Shown piece by piece: positions 17,011 to 25,045 of a stretch of DNA of 32,905 nt. Under the pieces are notes generated by a model. That model saw only the letters and a program-made list of their open reading frames with translations, searched no databases and had not been told where the DNA came from. The translations under genes and the position numbers were made by a program. The stretch is from contig NZ_AUMW01000036.1 of assembly GCF_000430885.1 (NCBI RefSeq), forward strand, positions 1 to 32,905, read 5' to 3'. The first letter of the stretch is position 1. The number at the start of each line of letters is the position of its first letter. The DNA is from Desulfotruncus alcoholivorax DSM 16058 (GTDB lineage: Bacteria > Bacillota > Desulfotomaculia > Desulfotomaculales > Desulfallaceae).

Positions 17011-17451
17011 GTGGCTGAATTTGAACCTAAAATTGTTGCGTTTTGCTGTCATTATTGAGCTTACTCAGCCGCGGACCTGGCAGGTTCGATGCGATTGCAG
17101 TATGCTCCAAGTGTAAGAATTATTGAAATGCCGTGTTCAGGCACCATTGATCACCGCGTGCTCCTGCAAACTTTTGAAGACGGCGCTGACGGTGTATTTG
17201 TTGCTGGCTGCATGGAGGGTGACTGCCACTTCCTTAAGGGTAATTTCCGCGCTAAAAAACGGGTGCGGCAAGTCAAGGCAATTCTTGACGAAATCGGCTT
17301 TGGCGGTGACCGTTTAGATTTCTTTAACCTGTCCGCAGCTCAGGGGCAGCGCTTTGCTGAAATTGTTAAAACCATGACCGACCGTGTCATGGAGCTGGGG
17401 CCTAATCCTCTGAAACTGAAGAATGCCAAGAAAGAAGGTGGCGCAGCTTGA
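17011..17451 (+). CDS. mvhD: Selenocysteine-containing MvhD [2Fe-2S] subunit (second copy)
   Basis: 146 residues, the same length as the first copy. It starts at GTG 17011, 8 bases after AAGGAGGT and directly after the hdrA2 stop. UGA at 17056-17058 is read as Sec16 in the first motif, FCCHY-U-AY, where the first copy has FLCNWC with Cys15. The later motifs use Cys: PCSG (Cys42) and GCMEGDCH (Cys67, Cys72). The frame after the UGA continues in family to TGA 17449-17451, which rules out termination or a broken gene. The Sec position therefore differs from that of the first MvhD (Sec66). The gene lies between hdrA2 and metV, as mvhD does beside metVF in acetogens. A gene finder without Sec handling would start it inside, near 17089, and lose the first motif. 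Confidence 0.9.
17068..17093 (+). promoter_or_regulatory. Bacterial SECIS-like element after UGA 17056-17058
   Basis: A 6-bp stem GGACCT/AGGTTC (17073-17078 with 17082-17087, one G-U pair) has a GGC loop. A CGC/GCG pairing may extend it below a bulge. The loop begins about 20 bases after the UGA and has a G among its first two bases, as in known bacterial SECIS hairpins. The fold was drawn by eye. Confidence 0.65.
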
Positions 17452-18119
17452 TTATCGCCCAACAAAAACCTGTTAAAGACATTGCCGCTATGATTAGCGA
17501 ATGCAAAAAAGTATTGCTGGTTGGCTGTGCCGGTTGCGTGACTGTGTGCCTGTCTGGCGGCGAGAAGGAAACCGAAGTGCTGGCTTCCTCACTGCGCATA
17601 ATGCGCAAAATGGAAGACAAACCGCTGGAAACTGTTACCTATACCGCAACCAGACAGTGTGATCCTGAATATGTTGCTATGATTGATAACTACACCAAAG
17701 ACGTAGATGCCATTATTTCGTTGGCCTGCGGCGTTGGAGTTCAGTACCTGGCGGAACGTTTCACTGATAAGTGGGTTGTTCCTGCCCTTGACACAAAATT
17801 TATCGGCGGCTCAACCGTTCACGGCAACTGGGAGGAAAAATGCGGGCTGTGCGGTGAGTGCATACTTCACCGTACCGGTGGCATTTGCCCCATTATCCGC
17901 TGCTCCAAGAGTATTTTAAACGGCCCCTGCGGCGGATCCCAGTATGGCAAATGTGAAGTCAGCAAAGACGTGGACTGCGCCTGGCAGCTAATTTACGACA
18001 GGATGAAAGCTCTGGGTAAACTCGATAAGCTGATGGAATTCCATCCGCCCAAAGACTGGTCCAAGTCCCGGGATGGCGGTCCGCGCAAGGCTATCAGGGA
18101 GGATGTGATGATCGATTGA
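17448..18119 (+). CDS. metV: MetV, zinc/iron-sulfur partner of methylene-THF reductase
   Basis: 223 residues. MetV is the small subunit of the acetogen-type methylene-THF reductase and connects MetF to Hdr or other electron donors. The N-terminal part has GCAGCVTVC near residues 25-33. The C-terminal domain is Cys-rich, with Cys132, 135 and 138 (CGLCGEC), then CPIIRC, GPCGGSQYGKC and VDC, the expected metal-binding set. It starts at TTG 17448, overlapping the mvhD stop as TTGA, with AAGGTGG upstream. Its stop overlaps the metF start in the same way. Confidence 0.93.
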   Translation: MIIAQQKPVKDIAAMISECKKVLLVGCAGCVTVCLSGGEKETEVLASSLRIMRKMEDKPLETVTYTATRQCDPEYVAMIDNYTKDVDAIISLACGVGVQYLAERFTDKWVVPALDTKFIGGSTVHGNWEEKCGLCGECILHRTGGICPIIRCSKSILNGPCGGSQYGKCEVSKDVDCAWQLIYDRMKALGKLDKLMEFHPPKDWSKSRDGGPRKAIREDVMID

Positions 18120-19039
18120 AAACTGAAAGTAAACTGCAACAAATATTAGATAGCGGTCAATTTGCCGTAACTGCAGAAATTGGGCCGCCGAAGCACTCCT
18201 CTGCTGAAGGAATCCGCCATCATGCTGAAATGATGAAGGATTACGTGGATGCCACCAACATCACAGACAACCAGACCGCTATTGTGCGTTTGTCCAGCAT
18301 TGCGGCCGGTGTGCATGTACAGAGTTGCGGCATTGAGCCCATTGTTCAGATGACCTGCCGCGACCGCAACAGAATTGCCATGCAATCCGACCTCTTGGGC
18401 GCTTATAGCCTGGGAATGCGCAACGTTCTCTGCCTGTCCGGCGACCACCAGAAATTTGGTAACCACCCGACTGCCAAGAACGTATACGATATTGACTCCA
18501 TGCAGTTGATTTATTACTTGCGCCGCATGCGCGATGAAAAACTTTTCTTTTCCGGTGAAGAGATTAAGGAGCATGAACCCCGCTTCTTTATCGGTGCAGT
18601 GGCTAACCCGTTTGCTGATCCGTTTGAATTCCGGGTGGCCCGCCTCGAGAAAAAAGTTGAGGCCGGTGCTCAGTTTATCCAAACCCAGTGCATTTTTGAT
18701 ATGGAACGTTTTGAGCGTTTCATGGAAATGGTACGGGAGCGCGGCATCGACCAAAGAGTGCATATTCTGGCCGGTGTAACACCAATGAAGAGCTGGCGTG
18801 CAGCTAAATATATTCAGAACAACGTCAGCGGCATGATCGTGCCCGACGAACTGGTGGAACGCCTTAAAAATGCCGAAGATCCCAAGCGCGAAGGCGTTGA
18901 AATATGCATTGAGCAAATTAAGTATATTAAAGAAAACATCAAGGGCGTGCACGGTGTACACATAATGGCCATTGCCTGGGAAGAAGTAGTACCTGAAATC
19001 GTTGAGAGAAGCGGGCTTTACCCCAGGCCCAAAATCTAG
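18116..19039 (+). CDS. metF: Methylenetetrahydrofolate reductase
   Basis: 307 residues, a TIM-barrel flavoprotein that reduces 5,10-methylene-THF to 5-methyl-THF, the substrate of AcsE. Family segments are AEIGPPKHSS near residue 20, DATNITDNQTA near residue 45, CRDRNR near residue 81, LCLSGDHQKFG near residue 105 and IQTQCIFDMERF near residue 183. It starts at TTG 18116 in a TTGA overlap with metV. It has no fused MetV or NADH domain, so electrons must come from MetV and the adjacent MvhD/Hdr/Flx proteins. It is the last gene of the operon. Confidence 0.96.
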   Translation: MKTESKLQQILDSGQFAVTAEIGPPKHSSAEGIRHHAEMMKDYVDATNITDNQTAIVRLSSIAAGVHVQSCGIEPIVQMTCRDRNRIAMQSDLLGAYSLGMRNVLCLSGDHQKFGNHPTAKNVYDIDSMQLIYYLRRMRDEKLFFSGEEIKEHEPRFFIGAVANPFADPFEFRVARLEKKVEAGAQFIQTQCIFDMERFERFMEMVRERGIDQRVHILAGVTPMKSWRAAKYIQNNVSGMIVPDELVERLKNAEDPKREGVEICIEQIKYIKENIKGVHGVHIMAIAWEEVVPEIVERSGLYPRPKI

Positions 19040-19055
19040 CTATAAATAGTTGTAA

Positions 19056-19092
19056 AAAAATCCGCGCAGACTAAAATGTGCGGATTTTTTAT
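19056..19092 (+). terminator. Intrinsic terminator after metF
   Basis: The stem TCCGCGCA/TGTGCGGA (one G-U pair), extended by A-T pairs, is followed by a run of T's to about 19092. It closes the hdr/met operon. Confidence 0.88.
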
Positions 19093-19173
19093 TTTCTTTT
19101 TATTTGTTTAAGGAAGGATTGTTTAGAGCACTGACGTAAATAATTAATATTAACTAAATCTTGGGAGGTATTT

Positions 19174-19491
19174 ATGATGATATTGACTACGACGCCAAAT
19201 ATTGAGGGAAAAACGATAGAGAGTTACCTGGGAATAGTATGTGGTGAAGCTATCATGGGCGCAAACGTAGTCCGGGACCTATTTGCCACGATAACCGATA
19301 TAGTCGGGGGAAGGTCGGGAGCATATGAGGCAAAATTAGCCCAGGCCCGTGACATCGCTATGGAAGAAATGGCCGCTAAGGCTCAAAGGCTTGGCGCCAA
19401 CGCCGTTGTGGGAATAGACATTGATTACGAGGTGGTCCGGGAAGGGATGCTGATGGTCACCGCAAGCGGAACAGCCGTCAAGCTTTATTAA
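19174..19491 (+). CDS. YbjQ family (UPF0145) protein
   Basis: 105 residues, full length for the YbjQ/DUF74 family. The signatures are [20 protein letters not shown] at the N-terminus, GGRSGAYE in the middle, and [14 protein letters not shown] near residue 70. These small proteins form oligomeric rings and are often labelled heavy-metal-binding, though the role is poorly known. GGGAGG lies about 6 bases upstream. It has terminators or gaps on both sides and is probably a single-gene unit. Confidence 0.9.
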   Translation: MMILTTTPNIEGKTIESYLGIVCGEAIMGANVVRDLFATITDIVGGRSGAYEAKLAQARDIAMEEMAAKAQRLGANAVVGIDIDYEVVREGMLMVTASGTAVKLY

Positions 19492-19702
19492 ATAATAACC
19501 GTAGGAAGTGGAATTTCTCTTTATACCACTGGATCAGATGCCCATTCCGTCAAATAGCTTGGACAGGGCCTGCACCAAGCTGAAGAGCTTTTAGCAAAAT
19601 TGTTGTGCCAAAAATCCACTTAAACAGCAAGAAAATCAGACCAATTTTAATGGTGGACAAACCCAACACTCTGCCATAAAATAAATTGGAGGAGAGATTG
19701 GA
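19492..19702. other. 211-base gap with a possible minus-strand hydrophobic ORF relic
   Basis: There is no clear + strand gene. On the minus strand a frame from GTG 19669 down to TGA 19550 would encode 39 residues with a hydrophobic stretch (IGLIFLLFKWIFGTTILL). The frame stays open upstream of the GTG without a start or a good ribosome site. It may be a decayed membrane gene or chance. The ribosome site of the next gene (GGAGGAG) lies at its right end. Confidence 0.25.
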
Positions 19703-20491
19703 ATGGGAATCACGGTATCAAAAACTGCAAAGAAATACAAAACAGGAAATATTACTGCTGCTTTTGGCAGTGACCTTTTCCTTCAAGGCTCTACAACAAT
19801 TCCCAATTTATTATTGAAGTTCTATAGTCAGCTAGGCATAGACGACTCAGAAATGATGCTGCTTATTCAATTAATTAGATTGCGCACTGAAGATAAGAAC
19901 TTTTTCCCCTCACTGGAAGTATTATATCCATTACTTTCAGGCAGTGAAGAACAGATTGAGAATAGCCTGGAAAGCTTGCTTCGCAAAGAATTAATTAAAG
20001 TATCCGATTTTTTTGATGCAGAAAGAGAAGTGGTTTTTAAGGGTTATGATTTTGAGCCCCTGTTTGAAAAGCTTTCTGAAGTATGGGCATGCGCCAAAGT
20101 GCAGGAAAATCAAAATATACGAAAATTTATCGAGGTTGAACAATTTCAACAAGCTTCAATAAATTTATTTAAAAATTTTGAATCGGAATTTGGCAGGCCG
20201 TTGTCTCCGATGGAAATTGATCAAATTAACTCATGGTCCCGAAGGCTTCAACCGTTTTTGGTGCTGGAAGCTTTAAGGCGAGCCGTTTTATTAGGTAAAC
20301 ATAATTTTAAATATATAGATAGTATTTTAAGGGAATGGGAAAAAAACAATATAACCTCAGTCTGTGATATTGAAGAATACGACAGGAGATTTAAAAATAA
20401 ACAACCTGCTAAGAAAAAGCTGCAAGACACTAAAGAAAACAATAAGCAGAACAATAAAAAAAGTTTGATCAAATCACTTTATATGAATTGA
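19703..20491 (+). CDS. DnaD-domain replication protein
   Basis: 262 residues. The N-terminal ~120 look like a winged-helix region. Residues ~155-215 carry the DnaD/DnaB_2 domain pattern (FESEFGRPLSPMEIDQI, then ALRRAVLLGKHNFKYIDSILREW), which binds DNA and helps load the replicative helicase. The C-terminal tail is Lys/Asn-rich and probably disordered. It lies 16 bases before a DnaC/DnaI-type ATPase, the usual pairing. Codon use is more AT-rich than in the neighbouring hdr genes. Confidence 0.85.
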   Translation: MGITVSKTAKKYKTGNITAAFGSDLFLQGSTTIPNLLLKFYSQLGIDDSEMMLLIQLIRLRTEDKNFFPSLEVLYPLLSGSEEQIENSLESLLRKELIKVSDFFDAEREVVFKGYDFEPLFEKLSEVWACAKVQENQNIRKFIEVEQFQQASINLFKNFESEFGRPLSPMEIDQINSWSRRLQPFLVLEALRRAVLLGKHNFKYIDSILREWEKNNITSVCDIEEYDRRFKNKQPAKKKLQDTKENNKQNNKKSLIKSLYMN

Positions 20492-20507
20492 GAAAGGTTG
20501 GCTAACA

Positions 20508-21236
20508 TTGGTCTTTTGCCGGAAGTGCAGCGACAGCGGTTTGATCATACATGACGATTTTGTGGAACAATGTTCATGTTATAAGCAGCGAGCTATAACT
20601 TCAAAGATTGTGGCTTCGCAAATACCTCCTAAATTTCAAGGCTTTACTTTTAAAAATTTTAACCTGGGTTTTTACTCTAAAAGCAGCATAGATCCTGAAA
20701 GGAATAAATCATTGCGGGATATTGCAGCAAGTACTTTACTTGCTGCCAAGAGTTTTGTTAACAACAGCCTAACTGATTCCTCTACTGAAGGTCTGCTGTT
20801 AACAGGGCCGGTCGGGAGTGGCAAAACTTTTTTGGCCTGTTGTATAGCCAACGAACTTTTATCCAGGAATAAAAAAATCCTGTTTGCTGTAGTTCCCGAC
20901 TTGCTGGACCAGATTAAGGCGACATACGGATCCAACAAATCAAATACAGTTACGGAATCAGACTTGTTGGATTCGGCACGTGAGGTACCCATACTGGTTT
21001 TAGACGATTTGGGTGCCCATAATTATACCGATTGGACACGCAATAAAATTTTTACTATTATCAATTACCGGCTTAACAATCTTTTGCCGACTATCATAAC
21101 CACTAATATTAATCTGGAAGACCTGGAAGAACATCTTGGAGAAAGAACAACTTCGCGGATTTTGCAAATGTGTAAGCCCTACCGGTTGCTTGTGGACGTG
21201 GATATTCGCATGCAGCTTGCTAAAGCCGGTAAATAA
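20508..21236 (+). CDS. DnaC/DnaI-type helicase-loader AAA+ ATPase
   Basis: 242 residues. The N-terminal CRKCSDSG...CSC could bind zinc. Walker A GPVGSGKT is near residue 103, Walker B PILVLDDLGA near residue 162, a sensor-type TTN near residue 201, and an arginine in ERTTSRI near residue 214. The family loads the hexameric replicative helicase. It starts at TTG 20508 after GAAAGG. It ends only 25 bases before cbiD, so replication and cobalamin genes may share a transcript. IstB-like ATPases are related, but the DnaD neighbour favours a helicase loader. Confidence 0.87.
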   Translation: MVFCRKCSDSGLIIHDDFVEQCSCYKQRAITSKIVASQIPPKFQGFTFKNFNLGFYSKSSIDPERNKSLRDIAASTLLAAKSFVNNSLTDSSTEGLLLTGPVGSGKTFLACCIANELLSRNKKILFAVVPDLLDQIKATYGSNKSNTVTESDLLDSAREVPILVLDDLGAHNYTDWTRNKIFTIINYRLNNLLPTIITTNINLEDLEEHLGERTTSRILQMCKPYRLLVDVDIRMQLAKAGK

Positions 21237-21261
21237 CAGCTTCTAAGGAGCAGAAGCAGGG

Positions 21262-22347
21262 ATGAGAACTGGAATAACAACCGGAGCATCGGCAGCAGCC
21301 GCAGCAAAGGCTGCTGCTATATCTTTGCTTACAAATAGTACACCTTCGGAAATAGTTGTAGTGAACCCGGACGGTAAGGCTATCAAAGTGCCGGTACACC
21401 GTTATTTCGAAGTGTTAAACGGCAAAGGTGCAGTTGTAATCAAAGATGGCGGAGATGACCCCGATATCACTCATGGTCTGGAAATATTAGCTGAAGTAGT
21501 TTTGTCAGCTGATAATCACATAAATATTGTTGGAGGGCAGGGGATTGGCACGGTAACCAAGCCGGGGCTACAGGTGCCGGTAGGCAAACCAGCCATTAAC
21601 CCTGTTCCACAGTGGATGATTGAAACTGCATTAAAAGAAGTTTTACCAGCCGGGCAGGGCTGTCTTGTAACGATAAGCGTTCCGGACGGAGACAAAGTAG
21701 CTAGAAGAACCTTAAACCCGAGGCTGGGTATAACCGGAGGAATATCCATACTTGGCACCACCGGCATAGTTTTACCAATGTCTGAGGAAGCATATAAGGA
21801 TTCCCTGGTGCCTTTAATTGACGTGGCCGTAGCTGCCGGGTTGAAAAGCATTGTCCTGACGCCGGGCAGACTGGGAGCTAAATGGGCCGCAGCCCACGGA
21901 ATGCCTGAAAAAGCCGTGGTTGAGATGAGTAATTTTGTGGGATTCATGCTGGAAAAATGCGTGGACAGAGGTATAGAAGAAGTTCTACTCTGGGGACATC
22001 ACGGTAAATTAATAAAAATTGCCGCAGGTGTATTTCATACCCATAGCAAGGTAGCTGATGCCAGGCAGGAAACTTATGCCGCGCTGGCCGCATCCTGCGG
22101 GGCTGAAAAAGAAATAGTATTAGCCATAATGGAAAGCTTAACAACAGAAGCAATATTGGAGATTTTAATTATTAATAATTTAACTGAAGTTATAAGCATG
22201 GCAGCGGAAAGGGCCAGCTCAAGGGCTGAACAATATGTTAGGGGCGGCCTGAAAATAGGAACGGCGTTCCTTTCCATGAGCGGAAAAGTAATAGCGGCTG
22301 ACTCAAAGGCCCGTTCGATAGGTGGGAAACTGGGATGGCGAATGTAA
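21262..22347 (+). CDS. cbiD: Cobalt-precorrin-5B C1-methyltransferase
   Basis: 361 residues, the usual length for CbiD. The diagnostic N-terminus RTGITTGASAAAAAKAA, the GGDDPDITHG motif near residue 63 and GGQGIGTVTKPGLQVPVGKPAINP near residue 95 (here split across family blocks) are clear. It methylates C1 in the anaerobic corrin pathway. CTAAGGAG lies 13 bases upstream. It is the first of ten cbi genes, and its end overlaps cbiE by 13 bases. Confidence 0.96.
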   Translation: MRTGITTGASAAAAAKAAAISLLTNSTPSEIVVVNPDGKAIKVPVHRYFEVLNGKGAVVIKDGGDDPDITHGLEILAEVVLSADNHINIVGGQGIGTVTKPGLQVPVGKPAINPVPQWMIETALKEVLPAGQGCLVTISVPDGDKVARRTLNPRLGITGGISILGTTGIVLPMSEEAYKDSLVPLIDVAVAAGLKSIVLTPGRLGAKWAAAHGMPEKAVVEMSNFVGFMLEKCVDRGIEEVLLWGHHGKLIKIAAGVFHTHSKVADARQETYAALAASCGAEKEIVLAIMESLTTEAILEILIINNLTEVISMAAERASSRAEQYVRGGLKIGTAFLSMSGKVIAADSKARSIGGKLGWRM

Positions 22348-22967
22348 CTATAGTTGGTGTGGGGCCAGGAAGCAAGGAATACCTAACCCGGGCTGCCGAA
22401 AACGCGATTTATAATGCCGATGTTTTAATCGGAGGCCATAGACTAATAGAAATGTTTAACTCCCTGCCTGCAGAAAAAATTACCATTACCGCAGAGCTTA
22501 TGCCTGTTTTACAATTAATTAGGAGTAAAACACTTAATGGGAATAAAGTTGTGGTTCTGTCTTCCGGTGACCCTGGTTTTTATGGAATTCTAGCTACTAT
22601 TAAAAGACATTTGCCGGATTTAAACGTAAATGTCATTCCCGGCATATCATCGGTGCAATTGGCTTGCGCCAGAATAGGGATACCCTGGGATGACGCTGTT
22701 TTGACCAGCTGCCACGGGCGTGACATTTTACCGCTGGTAGCAGCGGTAAAAAAACACAATAAAGTTATTACCCTGACCGGACCCAAGCAGAATCCTGTTG
22801 AGATAGCCCGTGCCCTGCTGGCAGGCGGCACCGGCAACAGATCCGTATATTTAGCCTGCAATCTAACTTACCGGAATGAAGTAATATTAAGCACTGACCT
22901 GGAAAAACTTGCCACCTTAGATCAAAGTGATTTTAGCAATTGTGTGATGGTGATATATAGTGACTAG
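22335..22967 (+). CDS. cbiE: Cobalt-precorrin-7 C5-methyltransferase
   Basis: 210 residues of the SAM-dependent tetrapyrrole methylase family: VGVGPGSKEYLT at the N-terminus, VVLSSGDPGFYGI near residue 74, and PGISSVQLACARIG near residue 101. In many bacteria CbiE and CbiT are fused (CobL); here they are separate but overlap by 8 bases. The ATG at 22335 lies inside cbiD after GGTGGG. Confidence 0.94.
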   Translation: MANVTIVGVGPGSKEYLTRAAENAIYNADVLIGGHRLIEMFNSLPAEKITITAELMPVLQLIRSKTLNGNKVVVLSSGDPGFYGILATIKRHLPDLNVNVIPGISSVQLACARIGIPWDDAVLTSCHGRDILPLVAAVKKHNKVITLTGPKQNPVEIARALLAGGTGNRSVYLACNLTYRNEVILSTDLEKLATLDQSDFSNCVMVIYSD

Positions 22968-23553
22968 ATTTTGGCCATTTTCGACCCCTGGTATACCGGA
23001 CGATGTTTTTAAACGTGACAAAGTGCCCATGACTAAGGAAGAAGTCAGAGTGCTGACCCTGGCTAAAGCCAGATTGGCTCCAGGACAAGTAGTATGGGAT
23101 ATTGGCTCCGGAACCGGTTCTTTATCCATAGAAGCTGCGCTGCTAACACCTGGAGGAACTGTTTATGCTATTGAAAAAAACACGCTGGGTGTAGAGTTGG
23201 GCCGGGATAACGCCAGTAAAATAGGAGTCGACAACATAGTTTTCATCCAGGGTGAGGCACCCGGCGTTTTAGAAAAACTTCCCGACCCGGACCGGGTTAT
23301 CGTAGGCGGTAGCGGTGGATACCTACCCCAGGTGCTGCAAGTTGCCATGAACAGGCTTAACAAAAAAGGACGGCTGGTAATTAACGCCGTAACAATGGAA
23401 ACTTTGACCCATTGCACTGAGGCCCTGTCAGAGAAGAATTGCGATATCATCCAGGTTAACATATCCCGCGCCGAGCCGTTTGGGAAATACCGGATGTGGC
23501 GGGCACTAAACCCAGTTTACATCATTGCCTGTGAAAAAGAATTGCAGGCTTAA
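22960..23553 (+). CDS. cbiT: Cobalt-precorrin-6B C15-methyltransferase (decarboxylating)
   Basis: 197 residues, a class I SAM methyltransferase: VWDIGSGTGSLSIEAA near residue 46, VYAIEK near residue 69, DRVIVGGSGG near residue 110. It methylates C15 and removes the acetate carboxyl at C12. It starts at GTG 22960, overlapping cbiE. The FWPFSTPGIPDDVF N-terminus is typical for the family. Confidence 0.94.
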   Translation: MTRFWPFSTPGIPDDVFKRDKVPMTKEEVRVLTLAKARLAPGQVVWDIGSGTGSLSIEAALLTPGGTVYAIEKNTLGVELGRDNASKIGVDNIVFIQGEAPGVLEKLPDPDRVIVGGSGGYLPQVLQVAMNRLNKKGRLVINAVTMETLTHCTEALSEKNCDIIQVNISRAEPFGKYRMWRALNPVYIIACEKELQA

Positions 23554-23579
23554 TACTTAACAAGAAAGGTGAATACGCA

Positions 23580-24290
23580 TTGACGGGAAATTTTTATGGG
23601 ATTGGAGTTGGTCCGGGCGACCCGGAATTGCTTACGATAAAAGCTCAAAAAATTTTATCCGATATTGATGTATTATGCGTTCCCAAATCACGTCTGGAAA
23701 AGGATAGTTTAGCCTTATCCGTAGTAAAAAACACGGTATCCAGGGAGTATCAAATACTGGAATTAGAGTTTCCCATGTCCCGCAATCAGCAGCTGCTGGA
23801 AAAATGCTGGAGTGAAGCAGGCGCTCATGTAGCCGCCGAACTATTGTCCGGCAAAAACGTTGCTTTCATTACCATCGGTGACCCGACTTTATACAGTACT
23901 TACGGTTACCTGCTGAGATACATCAGGAAAAACCATCCGGAAATAATTACTTCAACCATACCTGGCATTACATCGGTAACCGCGTGTTCTGCTTTTATTC
24001 AGGAGCCGCTGGTGGAAAGGGAAGAAAAACTGGCGATCATACCAGCAGCTTATAATCTTGAAGATTTACGTACAATATTGGACCTTTTTGACTCAGTGGT
24101 ATTAATGAAAGTTAACAAGCGTCTACCGGAACTGATCAACTTTTTTAAAGAGATTGATCATGTGGAAGCGTATTATGTCAGTCGTTGCGGCTATCCTGAT
24201 GAGTTTGCGACCAATAAGCTTGAAGAAATTGGAGATAAGGACCTAGATTACATGTCCTTAATGATTGTTAAAAGGCGGAGGGGTATTTAA
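23580..24290 (+). CDS. cbiL: Cobalt-precorrin-2 C20-methyltransferase
   Basis: 236 residues: FYGIGVGPGDPELLTIKA at the N-terminus, FITIGDPTLYSTYGYL near residue 98, and PGITSVTACSAF near residue 127. It is the first methylation after cobalt insertion. It starts at TTG 23580, 7-8 bases after AAAGGTG. Its stop and the cbiF start overlap as TAATG. Confidence 0.94.
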   Translation: MTGNFYGIGVGPGDPELLTIKAQKILSDIDVLCVPKSRLEKDSLALSVVKNTVSREYQILELEFPMSRNQQLLEKCWSEAGAHVAAELLSGKNVAFITIGDPTLYSTYGYLLRYIRKNHPEIITSTIPGITSVTACSAFIQEPLVEREEKLAIIPAAYNLEDLRTILDLFDSVVLMKVNKRLPELINFFKEIDHVEAYYVSRCGYPDEFATNKLEEIGDKDLDYMSLMIVKRRRGI

Positions 24291-25045
24291 TGATTTATTT
24301 TGTGGGCGCGGGTCCCGGCGACCCCGATTTAATTACTGTTAAAGGAGCCAAAATCTTAGCCCGGGCTAAAATCGTCATTTACGCCGGCTCGCTTGTCAAC
24401 AAGGAAATTCTAAAAATATGCGACCGGAACGCTGAAATATATAACAGCGCGGGCATGACCCTTGAGCAAATTACTCAAATAATGATAGAAGGGCACAGAA
24501 ACGGCCTGGAAGTAGTTCGCCTCCATACTGGAGATCCCTCTTTATACGGCGCTATTCAGGAGCAAATGGACGTATTGCGCAAGGAATCCATACCCGTTAG
24601 GGTAATACCTGGAGTCAGTTCCTTTTTGGCAGCGTCAGCAGCCATCCCACATGAGCTAACATTACCGGGAATCACCCAGACGGTTATTTTGACCAGGATG
24701 GAAGGGCGCACGCCTGTGCCGGAAACGGAAACATTAAGATCACTGGCCGCTCATAAATGCACCATGTGCATATTTTTAAGCGTCCATATGCTGGAGGAGC
24801 TGTCTGCTGAACTCGTTGCCGGTGGTTATAGCCGGACCACCCCGGTTGCCGTTATTGAAAAAGCATCATGGCCAGAAGAGCGGATTGTAACCGGCAACCT
24901 GGGAAACATCGCAGGTAAGGTTAAGGAAGCAGGAATAACCAAAACAGCCATGATTATTGTCAGTGAGGCGTTCCAAGCCGATTATCTTCCGTCACGGCTT
25001 TACGACGCTGATTTTACTCATTCTTATCGTGGAGGAAATCAGTGA
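24290..25045 (+). CDS. cbiF: Cobalt-precorrin-4 C11-methyltransferase
   Basis: 251 residues, full length: YFVGAGPGDPDLITVKG, YAGSLVN near residue 31, RLHTGDPSLYGA near residue 80, and PGVSSFLAASAAI near residue 105. It methylates C11. GGCGGAGGGG lies upstream of the ATG. It overlaps cbiG by four bases. Confidence 0.95.
   Translation: MIYFVGAGPGDPDLITVKGAKILARAKIVIYAGSLVNKEILKICDRNAEIYNSAGMTLEQITQIMIEGHRNGLEVVRLHTGDPSLYGAIQEQMDVLRKESIPVRVIPGVSSFLAASAAIPHELTLPGITQTVILTRMEGRTPVPETETLRSLAAHKCTMCIFLSVHMLEELSAELVAGGYSRTTPVAVIEKASWPEERIVTGNLGNIAGKVKEAGITKTAMIIVSEAFQADYLPSRLYDADFTHSYRGGNQ

Noticed and set aside
18146-18961. Long open frame on the minus strand opposite metF (271 codons)
   Set aside because: It is a shadow of metF; no initiation site or family features.
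19492-21236. Replication origin near the DnaD and DnaC-like genes
   Set aside because: No cluster of DnaA boxes or AT-rich unwinding repeats was seen, and dnaA/dnaN are absent.
21237-21261. Cobalamin riboswitch before the cbi genes
   Set aside because: The gap is only 25 bases, and no B12-box-like sequence was seen there or upstream of the DnaD gene.
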